DNA of 21,190 bases from Leptospiraceae bacterium UBA2033 (GCA_002333425.1 DDBL01000187.1:17816-39005), one strand, 5' to 3'; shown: positions 1 to 9,304, counted from the stretch's first letter. A program made the numbers and translations. Notes: a model not told the origin generated them from the letters alone.

Positions 1-2225
1 TCGCCAAAAGTCTCTTCCTTTTCATTCATCACCTCAAAAAGCCCATCTGTATAGATAAAAACTCTGTCCCCTTTTTCTAACTGAAAATCCTCTGATTCAA
101 ATTTAGGATCTTTAAATACACAAAGTGCAGCTCCTTTTGGATTAATCGAAAATAACTTGGACTCTTTTCGTCGATAAATGAGTAAATCCGAATGTCCTGC
201 ATTTCCCGTTTTTAAAATTTTGCGTTTAATATCAATATACCCGTAACAAGCAGTTACAAATTCGCCGCCAGATTTTCCTTTCAAAATTTTATTCATGTTG
301 GAAAGTAACTCTTCTGGTTTTAACAAATTTTCTTCTTGGAACCAAAATGCTGGTTTAGGTATCATCTGCTCCTGAAACCAAAATGCAGTTTTAAAAGTGG
401 AAACAATTAATGCTGCTGGAACTCCATGACCAGATACATCCGCAATAATAAATCCTACATATCCACCCTTCACTTGAAAGTCATAAAAATCTCCACCAAT
501 ACTTTCCATCGGTTTGTACCAAGCTACGATATCTAACCCTTCGACTTTGGGAGTTTTACTCGGTAACATAGATTGTTGAATTTTTTGAGCTAAATCCATT
601 TCGTTTTTAAAAATATTTAACTCAGATTCTATCTGAAAAGTTTTTCTCAAAGACTCAATTGATTCTAACTGTGCTTTTTCTAATTCCCTCTGAGTGTTTT
701 TTAATTCGGTAATATCTTCAATAATACCATCCATATAATAGTATTTATTTTCTTTATCATAATGCATTTTGGCAGTTAGAGAAGCATAAAAAAAGGAACC
801 GTCTTTTCGTTTTAATAATAATTCATGGTTGCGGCATTCTCCATTAGCCCGCATCATTTGTAAAAATGTTTTTCTATCAAGAGGATCCGCATACAAATCA
901 GCAACTTGCATTTTCATAAATTCATCTACATCGTCAAATCCGAACATTCTAGCAACTACCGGATTAGCTTTTAAAAATCTACCTTCTCCATCAGTATTCC
1001 TATAAGCTCCGACATTCAGATTATTAAAAAGAGCGATGTATTCTTCTTGCGCGGTTTCTTTCTCTCTTTGTAATATTTTAATTCTGTCGGCTAACGCAAA
1101 TGAAATCAAAATGGATTCAATCGCAACTCCTATTTGAACCGTATTTTCAGTAAAAACATTCACAGGAACGATCTGAAAACGGTTAAATGCAAGTAACACC
1201 GCACCAAATAAAAAAATACACCAAGCAATTAGATAAATTTTTGCAGGTCTATATCCAGTTCTAGCAATCAAAAAAGCTGTAAATATAGAAAGTAAAGAAG
1301 AGATAGCAGTAAACAACATTGCCAATTTAATAATTTTAGAATCGGATACAAAAAAAGAAAGTAAAACACAGATAATAGAGCTAACAATGATTAGCCGAAA
1401 TACTTTATTTAGAAAAGGTAAATTATTCTTTAGCTTTAAAAAAGAAATAATAAAAGCCGAGATTCCTATATTAGAAAGAGAAACAAAAATAGGAATAGAT
1501 ACAGCATTCCAGTATGTAAAATTTTTCCAAAAAAATTGATAACTAATTCCATTTAGAGAAGTTTCAAAAAGAGTAACTGATACTACATAAAATATATAAA
1601 AGAAATAAGTTTTATCTTTTAAAGAAAATCCAAGTAGAGTATTGTATAAAATCATAGCTCCCATAATTCCTAAAAATATCATTTGCAGAGCTAAAAACTT
1701 CTGGTCTTTCTCTAAAAAATATTTTTGTTTATGAATAGAAATTGGAACTTGCATGGAGCCACTGGTTCGTATCTTAAAAAAAATTTTCCCTTTCCACTTC
1801 AAATCTCTTAAAGAAAATAAAAAATTTCTGTGTTCAAATTCTCTTTGCGCAAAAGGAAAAGTATCCCCCACAACTTTTTGAATTAATTCATCCTGATTAT
1901 TGGTATAAAAAAATGTAACCTCATCTAAAAGAGGATATTCTATTTCTAATAAATATCCTTCCGTCTTATTTATAAATTCATACTCAAAGAAGAACCAATA
2001 CGTTGCATCTGTTATCCCAAAACTTGGTATTTCTTTTTGATTTAATTGAAAACGCGTAAGTATTTCAGGGTTTCCCATGTTTTCAAAAAGGAGATCACCT
2101 GATTTATCTTCCAAGTATTGAATATGTGGATTTAGTTTATAGGTATCGCGTGAACCATCAATACCTAAGGGATTTGAAAATAGAGGAAAAATAATAAAAA
2201 AAGATAAAAGTAAAACTTTTATAAT
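1..2225 (-). CDS. 7TM-DISM receptor with PAS and SpoIIE-type PP2C phosphatase domain (partial, C-terminus off window)
   Basis: Membrane signalling protein that probably dephosphorylates a partner (typically an anti-sigma-factor antagonist) in response to an extracellular or membrane cue. Read from my own translation of the minus strand, taking ATA at 2222 as residue 1. There is an N-terminal signal peptide (KVLLLSFFIIFPLFS), an extracytoplasmic 7TMR-DISMED2-like domain (about 25-155), seven hydrophobic segments (about 170-380), a PAS domain (about 390-510, ending DGIIEDITELK), then a linker and PP2C-SpoIIE domain from about 540. Phosphatase metal motifs are present: SIGGDFYDF, ADVSGHGVPAAL, TGNAGHSDLL and IYTDGLFEV. 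At least 740 residues; perhaps 50-80 are missing at the left edge. The gene follows the VWA gene by about 15 bases and is probably co-transcribed. No ATG, GTG or TTG lies near the Shine-Dalgarno sequence; the start must be ATT (2225) or ATA (2222), or a far internal TTG that would lose the signal peptide. Confidence 0.85.
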   Translation of the reverse strand, partial: MIKVLLLSFFIIFPLFSNPLGIDGSRDTYKLNPHIQYLEDKSGDLLFENMGNPEILTRFQLNQKEIPSFGITDATYWFFFEYEFINKTEGYLLEIEYPLLDEVTFFYTNNQDELIQKVVGDTFPFAQREFEHRNFLFSLRDLKWKGKIFFKIRTSGSMQVPISIHKQKYFLEKDQKFLALQMIFLGIMGAMILYNTLLGFSLKDKTYFFYIFYVVSVTLFETSLNGISYQFFWKNFTYWNAVSIPIFVSLSNIGISAFIISFLKLKNNLPFLNKVFRLIIVSSIICVLLSFFVSDSKIIKLAMLFTAISSLLSIFTAFLIARTGYRPAKIYLIAWCIFLFGAVLLAFNRFQIVPVNVFTENTVQIGVAIESILISFALADRIKILQREKETAQEEYIALFNNLNVGAYRNTDGEGRFLKANPVVARMFGFDDVDEFMKMQVADLYADPLDRKTFLQMMRANGECRNHELLLKRKDGSFFYASLTAKMHYDKENKYYYMDGIIEDITELKNTQRELEKAQLESIESLRKTFQIESELNIFKNEMDLAQKIQQSMLPSKTPKVEGLDIVAWYKPMESIGGDFYDFQVKGGYVGFIIADVSGHGVPAALIVSTFKTAFWFQEQMIPKPAFWFQEENLLKPEELLSNMNKILKGKSGGEFVTACYGYIDIKRKILKTGNAGHSDLLIYRRKESKLFSINPKGAALCVFKDPKFESEDFQLEKGDRVFIYTDGLFEVMNEKEETFG

Positions 2226-2228
2226 AAA

Positions 2229-2235
2229 CCTCCTT
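2229..2235 (-). promoter_or_regulatory. Strong Shine-Dalgarno AAGGAGG upstream of a non-canonical start
   Basis: AAGGAGG on the minus strand, followed by TTT, ATT (2225-2223) and ATA (2222-2220). The spacing to ATA is six bases, which is optimal; to ATT it is three. The reading frame contains a stop codon (TAA) four codons before the Shine-Dalgarno core, so no upstream start is available. The site marks the beginning of the 7TM-DISM/PP2C gene. Confidence 0.7.
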
Positions 2236-2239
2236 GTAA

Positions 2240-3967
2240 TTATTTAACTTCTAATATTTTCCCCGAAATAAAACAAGTAAACGAAGCATTTGATTTTAAA
2301 TAATTTCGAATCTGTCCTGGCTCTAAAACTAAAAGTTTGGGAACGTTATCTCTAGCGACTATCGTTTCCGTAGGTATATTTGTAAAACCATTTGCACTAA
2401 ATTCATCTTTTATAAAACTAACTCGAAACGAAACATCTTTATTTTCCAATGATTCATCATAAAAATTTAAACCAAGCCAAAAAGAATTCGCTCCAGTTTT
2501 AATCAAAACCTTACTCTTAATAGAATTTTGAGAATTCGATTTATTTTGCACAAGTTTCTCTACAATAGAATCAATATTAGAAAAGATCGACTGTTTCTCT
2601 ATTACTCTTTGTCCCTGCACTTTTTCAAAAATTTCACTCATATTATCAGGATGAGGAAAATCGAACTTACTTAAAACTTGTCCTTCCTCTATATTACTAA
2701 TTTCTTTTAAATTAAGTTCTTTTAGATTTACAGCCAAAGAGTCATCGAAATAAATATTTCTATCAAAGAGGTAAATCATCTTATACCCCTTAGTAGTTCC
2801 GACTTTTTGAAAGTGCATAATTTGTTGTAAATTGTTTCCAGCAGACTTAGCAGCTTTTTTGTGGAGATTCATACTTTTATAATCAAAGAAAGAACCAGTA
2901 ATAATAAAAGTATTGTAACCAATTTCTTTCATTGTCTGGACTGCGGATAAATACCCGTAGTCGTAAGTTGGGTTACTTCGTGCATCTGTGACAATGATTA
3001 GTTTTTTCTTAGCTAACTTAGAAGTCCCTAACTCAGATCTAGATTTTACTAAAGCCTGGGAAATTTTCTCCACCCCAACATCTCCACCTTGTTTGATTTT
3101 TCCCAGTTCTTCTTTTAATGGAGCATGATTAAAGCTTGGTTTGATTACTTTAATTGAATTATCTCTAACTAGTATTGCGCCTAACGACAATCCTCTTGTG
3201 CCTGTGATTGAAAAAATATAATTTACTACTGACTTTACTTCTCTAGTCAAAGACCCAGACAAATCCAATAAAAATACGATTTCCTCTTCTCCAGAAGAAT
3301 CAACTTTAGTCACAGATTTATTTTTTGGGACAAGAAAACTTAACGTTTTTTTGGTATGTTTTTCCATCGACAAATAGAAGTTATCCGTGAATAAACTTTC
3401 ATTGGAAGCAATTACCTTGCCCCTACAATTATAAACCTCAGTAAGAATAGATATTTTATCTTCAAAAATAATTTCTGACTTTACTATGAAATCAGAGCTG
3501 AACTCTTCACAAACTCCATTTAGTAAAGATCGACTTGGTTTTCTGTCTACTTCCTCACTTACTTCTGATAAATAACCTTTTACTTTTTCTGGATCAGACA
3601 TATCCACAACAAAATTTTCTGTCGCATAATACCCAATTAACTCCGCAACACCCGTAGAAAGATTATCTTTTTTCTTTAAGGCAGCAGGTTCTTCCCCTGT
3701 CACATGAGCAGGAAGAATAGTAATCTCTCTCGCAAAAAGCGATATGTTAAAAAATGTAAGCAGGAAAAAGATTACCACCGATGGACACCGATGGACACCG
3801 AGGGTTCGGATTTTAAATTGTTTTCTAAATTTAGTGCTATAACATTCAATATTTCCAATGTTTATTTTTAATGTTTTCTTTCTTGACCTACTAAAAATAG
3901 AATCAAGAATGAATTTTATTTTTTGCCCTGAACTCATCTCTTTGCTATCGGTGCCTTCGGTGTTCAT
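2240..3967 (-). CDS. Exported von Willebrand factor A-domain protein
   Basis: Probable periplasmic or outer-membrane-associated protein with a VWA fold, usually a metal-dependent protein-binding module. The longest frame gives 575 residues. The MIDAS motif DLSGS is at about 235-239 and the later MIDAS aspartate is likely in IVTDARS; the first 150 mature residues and the last 180 match no family I recognise. A signal peptide (VVIFFLLTFFNISLFA, residues 64-79) lies far inside the frame, so residues 1-63 are not likely to be native: they are encoded by an inverted-repeat element (3770-3979). The true start may be GTG at 3778, contributed by the end of that element; ATG 3967 also lies inside the element and has no good Shine-Dalgarno sequence. 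Lies between guaB and the 7TM-DISM phosphatase on the same strand, with short gaps, so it is probably in one transcript with them. Specific function unknown. Confidence 0.8.
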   Translation of the reverse strand: MNTEGTDSKEMSSGQKIKFILDSIFSRSRKKTLKINIGNIECYSTKFRKQFKIRTLGVHRCPSVVIFFLLTFFNISLFAREITILPAHVTGEEPAALKKKDNLSTGVAELIGYYATENFVVDMSDPEKVKGYLSEVSEEVDRKPSRSLLNGVCEEFSSDFIVKSEIIFEDKISILTEVYNCRGKVIASNESLFTDNFYLSMEKHTKKTLSFLVPKNKSVTKVDSSGEEEIVFLLDLSGSLTREVKSVVNYIFSITGTRGLSLGAILVRDNSIKVIKPSFNHAPLKEELGKIKQGGDVGVEKISQALVKSRSELGTSKLAKKKLIIVTDARSNPTYDYGYLSAVQTMKEIGYNTFIITGSFFDYKSMNLHKKAAKSAGNNLQQIMHFQKVGTTKGYKMIYLFDRNIYFDDSLAVNLKELNLKEISNIEEGQVLSKFDFPHPDNMSEIFEKVQGQRVIEKQSIFSNIDSIVEKLVQNKSNSQNSIKSKVLIKTGANSFWLGLNFYDESLENKDVSFRVSFIKDEFSANGFTNIPTETIVARDNVPKLLVLEPGQIRNYLKSNASFTCFISGKILEVK

Positions 3968-3979
3968 CGGTGGTTAATC
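3770..3979. repeat. Inverted-repeat element (MITE or paired REP-like) between guaB and the VWA gene
   Basis: The left end (3770-3803) reads GATTACCACCGATGGACACC and continues with further ACACCGATGG-type units. The reverse complement of the right end (3948-3979) begins GATTAACCACCGATGAACAC and continues in the same way, so the two ends are near-perfect terminal inverted repeats of about 32 bp, differing by one extra base and a few substitutions. The interior of about 145 bp is AT-rich and codes for nothing recognisable. The element begins three bases beyond the guaB stop codon and ends at the signal peptide of the VWA gene. A third copy of the arm is at 17757-17781. Confidence 0.7.
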
Positions 3980-3982
3980 TTA

Positions 3983-5515
3983 TTACTCCACTCTCATTGT
4001 TGGGCTTGTATAGGAATACAGACCATGTACAGAGCCTTGAACTTGTGCTGATTCAGAGCGTCTTTCAAAACGAAGGTTTCCATTTCTAAGTGCTTCGTGT
4101 AATTCTGGAATGGATTTGTGTCCCATATCTTGAAACGATTGACGAAGTCCCTGCACCAAATAAGGAACAAAGTTAATCACGGAGCCTTTATCGACTACCG
4201 CACCACTTACACCTTGGGCAACTTTGATTTTTTGGCTTTCGCTAAAATATCTTTTGTCCCCACCTGCCTTCATTGCTTCTAGACTTGCCATTCCGCGATA
4301 CTTCTTGAGACGAATTCCATTTTCATAAAAATAATCTCCAGGAGCTTCATTTGTTCCAGCGAACATCGAACCCATCATACAAGTAGAGGCACCAATCGCA
4401 AGAGCATTTGCAATATCACCGATATTACTAATCCCACCGTCTGCAATCACAGGAACTCCAAACTGTGCAGCATAACTAGAAGTCATATGAACAGCAGTTG
4501 CTTGCGCGCGACCAACAGCCATTGTCTCCTGCGTGATACAAATCGAACCAGGTCCCATTCCCACACGAAGACCATCTGCACCTGCTTCAATGAGAGAACG
4601 ACTTTGTTCTTTCGTGACAACGTTACCCGCAATCACATCTAAGTTTTTAAAATTTGCTTTGATGAATTTAATCATCTCAATTTGATAACTAGAATTTCCC
4701 TGCGCAGAATCAATGATAATCGCATCCACACCTGCGTCATAAAGAGCCGCAACTCTATCTCTAGATTCAGGCAGTGTAGAAACAGCCGCACCGACTAACA
4801 GGCGTTTGTTGTGATCTTTGGATGAGTCTGGAAATTCTTTGTTCTTTTTTAAATCCGAGCGGCTAACGATGGCGACTAACTTTCCTTCGTTATCAATGAT
4901 AGGAAGTTTGCCAACTTTTTTTACACGTAAAATATTATTAGCCTCTCTAAGACTAATTCCAACTGGAGCGGTTACAAGATTGGTAGTCATCACAGTTGCT
5001 AGTTTCACGTTACGATTTGGTTCAAAGTCGATGTCCCGGTTCGTAACAATTCCAATTAGTTTCCCATTGAAAGTTCCATCTTCCGTAATAGGGATTCCAG
5101 AAAAGCCAAACTTTTCTTTAATATCATCTAAGTCCTCAATAGTATTTTCAGGACCCAGAATAATTGGATCGGTGATGAAACCATTTTCGTATCTTTTCAC
5201 TTTTCTTACAAAATTTACTTGCTCTGTAATAGAGTTATTATAATGTATTATGCCTAATCCACCTTGTAGGGCTAGCGCGATTGCCATTGCAGATTCTGTA
5301 ACAGTGTCCATCGGCGAGCTGATGAGGGGACGTTTGATTGTGATATTACGGCTGACTTTGGATTCTAGATTCACATCTGAAGGGTTAAAGTCAATGTATC
5401 CTGGGAGAACTAAAAAATCTCTGTAGGTAAGTCCGATTTGAGCAGAGAACAATTGCTCTCCGGAAAGTCCGTCTTGAACTGGTTGATTTTTAATATTTGA
5501 ACTGGTCATATCCAC
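3983..5515 (-). CDS. guaB: Inosine-5'-monophosphate dehydrogenase, eukaryotic-type
   Basis: Oxidises IMP to XMP with NAD+, the committed step of GMP synthesis, in the cytoplasm. 510 residues, full length. The TIM barrel is interrupted by two CBS domains (about 115-225). The catalytic cysteine is C326 in GPGSICITQE, the substrate-binding block is around FGVPVIADGG, and the mobile flap follows KRYFSESQKIKVAQGVSG (421-438). The CITQE loop, the KVAQGVSGAV flap and the C-terminal region (FVPYLVQGLRQSFQDMG) resemble animal IMPDH much more than the usual bacterial form (SICTTR loop; PEGIEG flap). Two starts are six bases apart: GTG at 5515 and ATG at 5509; ATG 5509 is more likely and neither has a strong Shine-Dalgarno sequence. 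Divergent from the PilZ-like gene across 67 bp; first gene of the leftward cluster. Confidence 0.97.
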   Translation of the reverse strand: MDMTSSNIKNQPVQDGLSGEQLFSAQIGLTYRDFLVLPGYIDFNPSDVNLESKVSRNITIKRPLISSPMDTVTESAMAIALALQGGLGIIHYNNSITEQVNFVRKVKRYENGFITDPIILGPENTIEDLDDIKEKFGFSGIPITEDGTFNGKLIGIVTNRDIDFEPNRNVKLATVMTTNLVTAPVGISLREANNILRVKKVGKLPIIDNEGKLVAIVSRSDLKKNKEFPDSSKDHNKRLLVGAAVSTLPESRDRVAALYDAGVDAIIIDSAQGNSSYQIEMIKFIKANFKNLDVIAGNVVTKEQSRSLIEAGADGLRVGMGPGSICITQETMAVGRAQATAVHMTSSYAAQFGVPVIADGGISNIGDIANALAIGASTCMMGSMFAGTNEAPGDYFYENGIRLKKYRGMASLEAMKAGGDKRYFSESQKIKVAQGVSGAVVDKGSVINFVPYLVQGLRQSFQDMGHKSIPELHEALRNGNLRFERRSESAQVQGSVHGLYSYTSPTMRVE

Positions 5516-5582
5516 AATTAAATTGCCTTGGAATGAATTGCAAGAGAAATTTCATTTAGAAGTAAATAGGAGCTGAAAGAAT

Positions 5583-6737
5583 TTGGAGATCATTGATAGG
5601 AAAATTCGGGAAACTGTAGATGTTAAAGAAGCTCACAAACGAGTGGTAATTCTCTCTAAACATTTAAGCAAAACGGAAATGCAAATCAAAGATACCGAAA
5701 CCCACGTAAAACTCCTAGAACACAACAATGATGGACTCAAGATTATCGTGGAAAAGCTAAATCCAAGCCATGTTCTAACAAAAGGACAAAATATTTCCTT
5801 AACAAAACTCCTAGGAAGATACATCCAGTTCGATTGCACAGTTCTCGGTGAAAAACCAGGCAACCTCTATCTTCTACAAATTAATAAATTCCTAGTATCA
5901 AACAAAGAACGAAAAAACGATAGAATCCATCCACCGCCAGAAACTGTCTGGGTGACCAATATACGAACTAGTGGAGTTTCCATAGAGTCATCTCTACATA
6001 CAATTCCAACTTATATGAAGATTAATTTCACTGATTACGAAAATCGGTTAAAGAAAAATTTCGACTATATTAAGATAGATATTTTTAAACATGATTTAGA
6101 TGAAAGATTCCAAATAGTTAGAGAGTCCGGCAAAACACTGTTTGTCGCAAATACCCAAGACAAAAAAAGTTACGGAGCGTTAGCCAGTGATGACTTTATA
6201 GATTTAGATGAAGAATATCACACAGAGATTAACCAACTTGTTACTATGTACAAAACAAAAGGAATTATTTCTGAAATCATCATGCCTGTTATCTATGTAA
6301 ATCCATTCAATGAAGCAATTCCTTTTGGTTATGTAAATATTCAAAGTCGCTCTAAGCCAATTGAATTTGACCAAGTGATGGAAATTAAAATTCTTACTTT
6401 TGAAATGATTGATAGAATCAGAGAATCTAACTTTATTTTAAACACTGGTAAATATAGAATTTTAGATTTATCTAGAGATGGACTCAAAATTAAAATTACC
6501 GATAGAGAGTTAAAACAGAATTTGCCTCACGTATCTGGTTTTAACTGTGACATTTTTTTTAAAATGCAATCAGCAATTAACGTCCAGTGTGAAATTAGAT
6601 ACCTAGGAAAAGACCAACACGATGAAATGATTTTAGGATTACTCATTACTGGATTTAGAGAAGGTGATAAAGAAAAATTCCACAAAAGTTTCGAACTTTT
6701 AAAAAATGATCCAAAAAAACCTTATCATAATCCTTAA
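5583..6737 (+). CDS. PilZ-like domain protein (possible DUF1577-type family)
   Basis: Cytoplasmic protein of 384 residues with no signal peptide or membrane segment. The C-terminal part (about 290-370) looks like a PilZ domain: YRILDLSRDGLKI contains the D/NxSxxG signature (D295, S297, G300). The paired arginines of the RxxxR motif that normally precede it are not obvious (only RIRES), so binding of cyclic di-GMP is uncertain. The N-terminal 60 residues look coiled-coil-like, and a region around 70-130 may be a YcgR-N-like beta domain. I recall a Leptospira family (DUF1577) with similar size, but could not check. The start is TTG at 5583, with AGGAG at 5568-5572 ten bases upstream. Faces the receptor gene tail to tail across 15 bp with no obvious terminator. 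Confidence 0.75.
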   Translation: MEIIDRKIRETVDVKEAHKRVVILSKHLSKTEMQIKDTETHVKLLEHNNDGLKIIVEKLNPSHVLTKGQNISLTKLLGRYIQFDCTVLGEKPGNLYLLQINKFLVSNKERKNDRIHPPPETVWVTNIRTSGVSIESSLHTIPTYMKINFTDYENRLKKNFDYIKIDIFKHDLDERFQIVRESGKTLFVANTQDKKSYGALASDDFIDLDEEYHTEINQLVTMYKTKGIISEIIMPVIYVNPFNEAIPFGYVNIQSRSKPIEFDQVMEIKILTFEMIDRIRESNFILNTGKYRILDLSRDGLKIKITDRELKQNLPHVSGFNCDIFFKMQSAINVQCEIRYLGKDQHDEMILGLLITGFREGDKEKFHKSFELLKNDPKKPYHNP

Positions 6738-6752
6738 CTCACTCAAATAAAA

Positions 6753-9255
6753 TCAAAACTCAAAGTTTAAGGTTAATAGAAAGTATCTGCCAGGTTGCGG
6801 TAAAATAGAATTTCTGTAACTGAGTGATCTTTCATAATAATTATTTCCTGCATCTGCTGCTTCTTGTCCTGGATGATAATAGGAATGATTTAGCATATTA
6901 AATACTTTGAGCACCAAAGTTGTATATTTTAAATTAAAAGAAAATGCTCCATTGAATAAAACATAATTATCCAAAATAATCCCTTTATCTCTTTGTCCAA
7001 ACTCTCCTTTATCTCGAAGTGCATTACTAAGGTAAAGCTGTCTTGGTCCTACATAATTTGCTCTGATGTTGATGTTTAAAATATCTTTTATTGGTAAATT
7101 GATTCCTAAACTAACTTTATGAGGAGAAATATCTCCTAAACTATGATAGGACTTGTTTCTAGGTAGTGGGGGCAAATCAGGATTTTGTGCATAGACTGCA
7201 TTTTCGTATTTTCCAAGTGCAGTAGTTCCTAAAGTCCAATCTTCAGGATTTACACCACTCGGTGTCCAATTCGTTCTAGGAGCATCAAAATTAAAATAAG
7301 TTTCGCTTAACGCTTCCGTAAATGTGTAATAAAAGAATATATCCATCTTGGAAGAGTTAGAAATTGGATTGTCTAATAAAAGTTTGTTCCGAAATTCCAA
7401 CCCATAAATTTTACGTGAACCTTCATTCTTTGCTGTTTCCTTGATAACATTTTCGTAGCGAGAATAATACAAAGAAACCTCTGTGAGCCAATTATAAAAC
7501 TGTTGCATAAAAATTAATTCTGTTGTTCTTTCTTTTTCTGGTTTGAGTTTCTCGTTGGCTTTTCTACCTGACCAACCTCCATATAGCAAAATATAAGCAG
7601 GTTCTTGAAATGCTTCTCCATACAAAAGTTTAATAGCGCCAGTTCGACTGTATTTATAAATCCCCGTAACTCTCGGATTAACAGCATCGCCATACAATGA
7701 GTTATGATCATAACGAAGTCCAGGGCTAAATCGAAATTTGCCGATCTCAAAAGTTCCAATTAAGTACCCACCCATATCATACACTTGACTGATATTATTG
7801 CCGGGCATTCTTTTTTTGCCGTCAGGAAGTTTGATATAAAAAGGATCGCTACTATGTTGAACAGCAACTCCATTTGGATATTGTGAAGTAAGGTCTAATG
7901 CCTGTTTGCCTTCATACTGATTCCAAGAATTATAAGAGCCAGGCCAGTAACCAGGAATATCAAATTGTTTTGTCATGTCCCTTCGTTCAAATTTAACTCC
8001 ACCGGTTAATTGAAAAAAACTATTCACTTTGTAATCTAGATTATAATTAAATAACCAACTTTTATTTTGGTTACCCCAATAAGTCTGACTCAAATACGAA
8101 TAAGACTCTCTCCCCGCATTCCAATCTGGTTCGGCTTCTGACCATTGTCCGCGAAATGCAGACTCCCGATAAGTAAACAATGTGTTAGAACTTAAACTAC
8201 TAGTAATTGTAGAATTATACTCTATGTAGGCTTGTTTGTTATTGACCTCCCACAAACCATTATTTTGCGCTCGATCTCCAGGATACTTTACCCCGTATCC
8301 TTCATTTCTACTCCAAAGTATTGCTCCCAGTTTCAACCCACCGTGAGCAACACTGACTACTGTTCCATAATTACGAGTCGGATCATGATAACTCGATAAA
8401 GTTTTTCCTTCATTTGTATAATAACGATTCCCACCCCAGACAGTTGGATTGCTATACCAATAGTTTGTATTAAATCCAACTCTATTAGAAAGATCAGGCT
8501 CATCACTAGTAAATAATTTACCAGAAGCGGCAAACGTCCATTCGCCTACTTTTGCAAAAGTTCCCGCATCAATACTTCTAGTTTTATAACTTCCCGCTTG
8601 TAAAGAAACTTTTGTTGAACTATAAGAGTCAGCCTGAGAATTTTTATCTTTAGGCTCAGAACCGTCATGCGTAATTATGTTGATAATCCCTTGGAACGCA
8701 TTCGGACCGTAAGCCGCAGAAGCAGGACCATACAAAACTTCGACTCGTTTGATATTTGACATTGGAATCTGGCGAGACAACTCTGCTTCTTGTGTGTACA
8801 TATCATTTTGAATTTTGCTATCAATCATAAAAAGGGTTCTAGACATGAAAGGAGTTCTATATCCTCTTTGGTATCCCATTATGTAAGGAATTCCATTTGA
8901 AAAAGATAAATCAAATCCAGGAAGATCATATAAAATTTCGTCAATACTTGCATAACCTCGATTACGAATATCTTCTTCTGAGATTACAATGATACTAGCG
9001 GGAGCATTTTGTAAGTTTTCTTTTGTTCGAGAAGCGGTTACTACAATCCTATCCTCAAGTTTAAAAAAATTCTCTTCTGTAACTTCTTGTTTCTTGGAAA
9101 CAATCTCTTTTTTTTTCAGTCACGTTTGTGGAATTATTTTCCGATTCTGTTTTTGGTTTAGCTTCAGGTTCGTCTTGAGAAAAAATAGAAATTGAAAAAC
9201 AGCAGAAGTAAATCAAAACACTGTTTAATAAGAGAATAGATTTTAATGAAATCAT
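6753..9255 (-). pseudogene. TonB-dependent outer membrane receptor, split by +1 frameshift in a nine-base homopolymer
   Basis: Beta-barrel receptor that would import a scarce substrate (iron chelate, vitamin or similar) using TonB energy. The N-terminal frame starts at ATG 9255 with a signal peptide (ISLKSILLLNSVLIYFCCFS) and a charged linker ending NVTEKK. The frame is then lost at a run of nine A on the coding strand (9108-9116). One base fewer would continue EIVSKKQEVTEENFF, then RIVVTASRTKENLQ (TonB-box and plug start), ISEEDIRNRGYASIDEIL and YGPNAFQGIINI of the plug, then the whole barrel to the terminal phenylalanine (LLTLNFEF). Repaired length is 833 residues, normal for the family. 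No other defect was seen, so this is an on/off phase state, a slippage-expressed gene, or a sequencing error rather than an old pseudogene. The large downstream frame alone starts at an internal ATG (8879) within the plug and would not be exported. Substrate is not predictable from sequence. Confidence 0.85.
9108..9116 (-). other. Homopolymer A9 tract at the receptor frameshift
   Basis: Nine consecutive A on the coding strand (T on plus) in the linker between signal peptide and plug of the TonB-dependent receptor. With nine the frame reads TEKKRDCFQ and soon terminates; with eight it reads TEKKEIVSKK and joins the plug domain. This is a typical site for slipped-strand phase variation or transcriptional slippage, and also for a sequencing error. 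Confidence 0.75.
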
Positions 9256-9304
9256 AGGAAATGTATTCCTTTCGTGTTTTACTTTTTCTAGAGATTCATT
9301 GGTC

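Noticed and set aside
3770..3803. Tandem ACACCGATGG units as a CRISPR array
   Set aside because: Units are directly adjacent with no spacers and recur as inverted element ends.
4818..5243. 141-residue plus-strand open frame inside guaB
   Set aside because: Antisense to a highly conserved gene; the translation is low-complexity hydrophobic/serine-rich and typical of a shadow frame.
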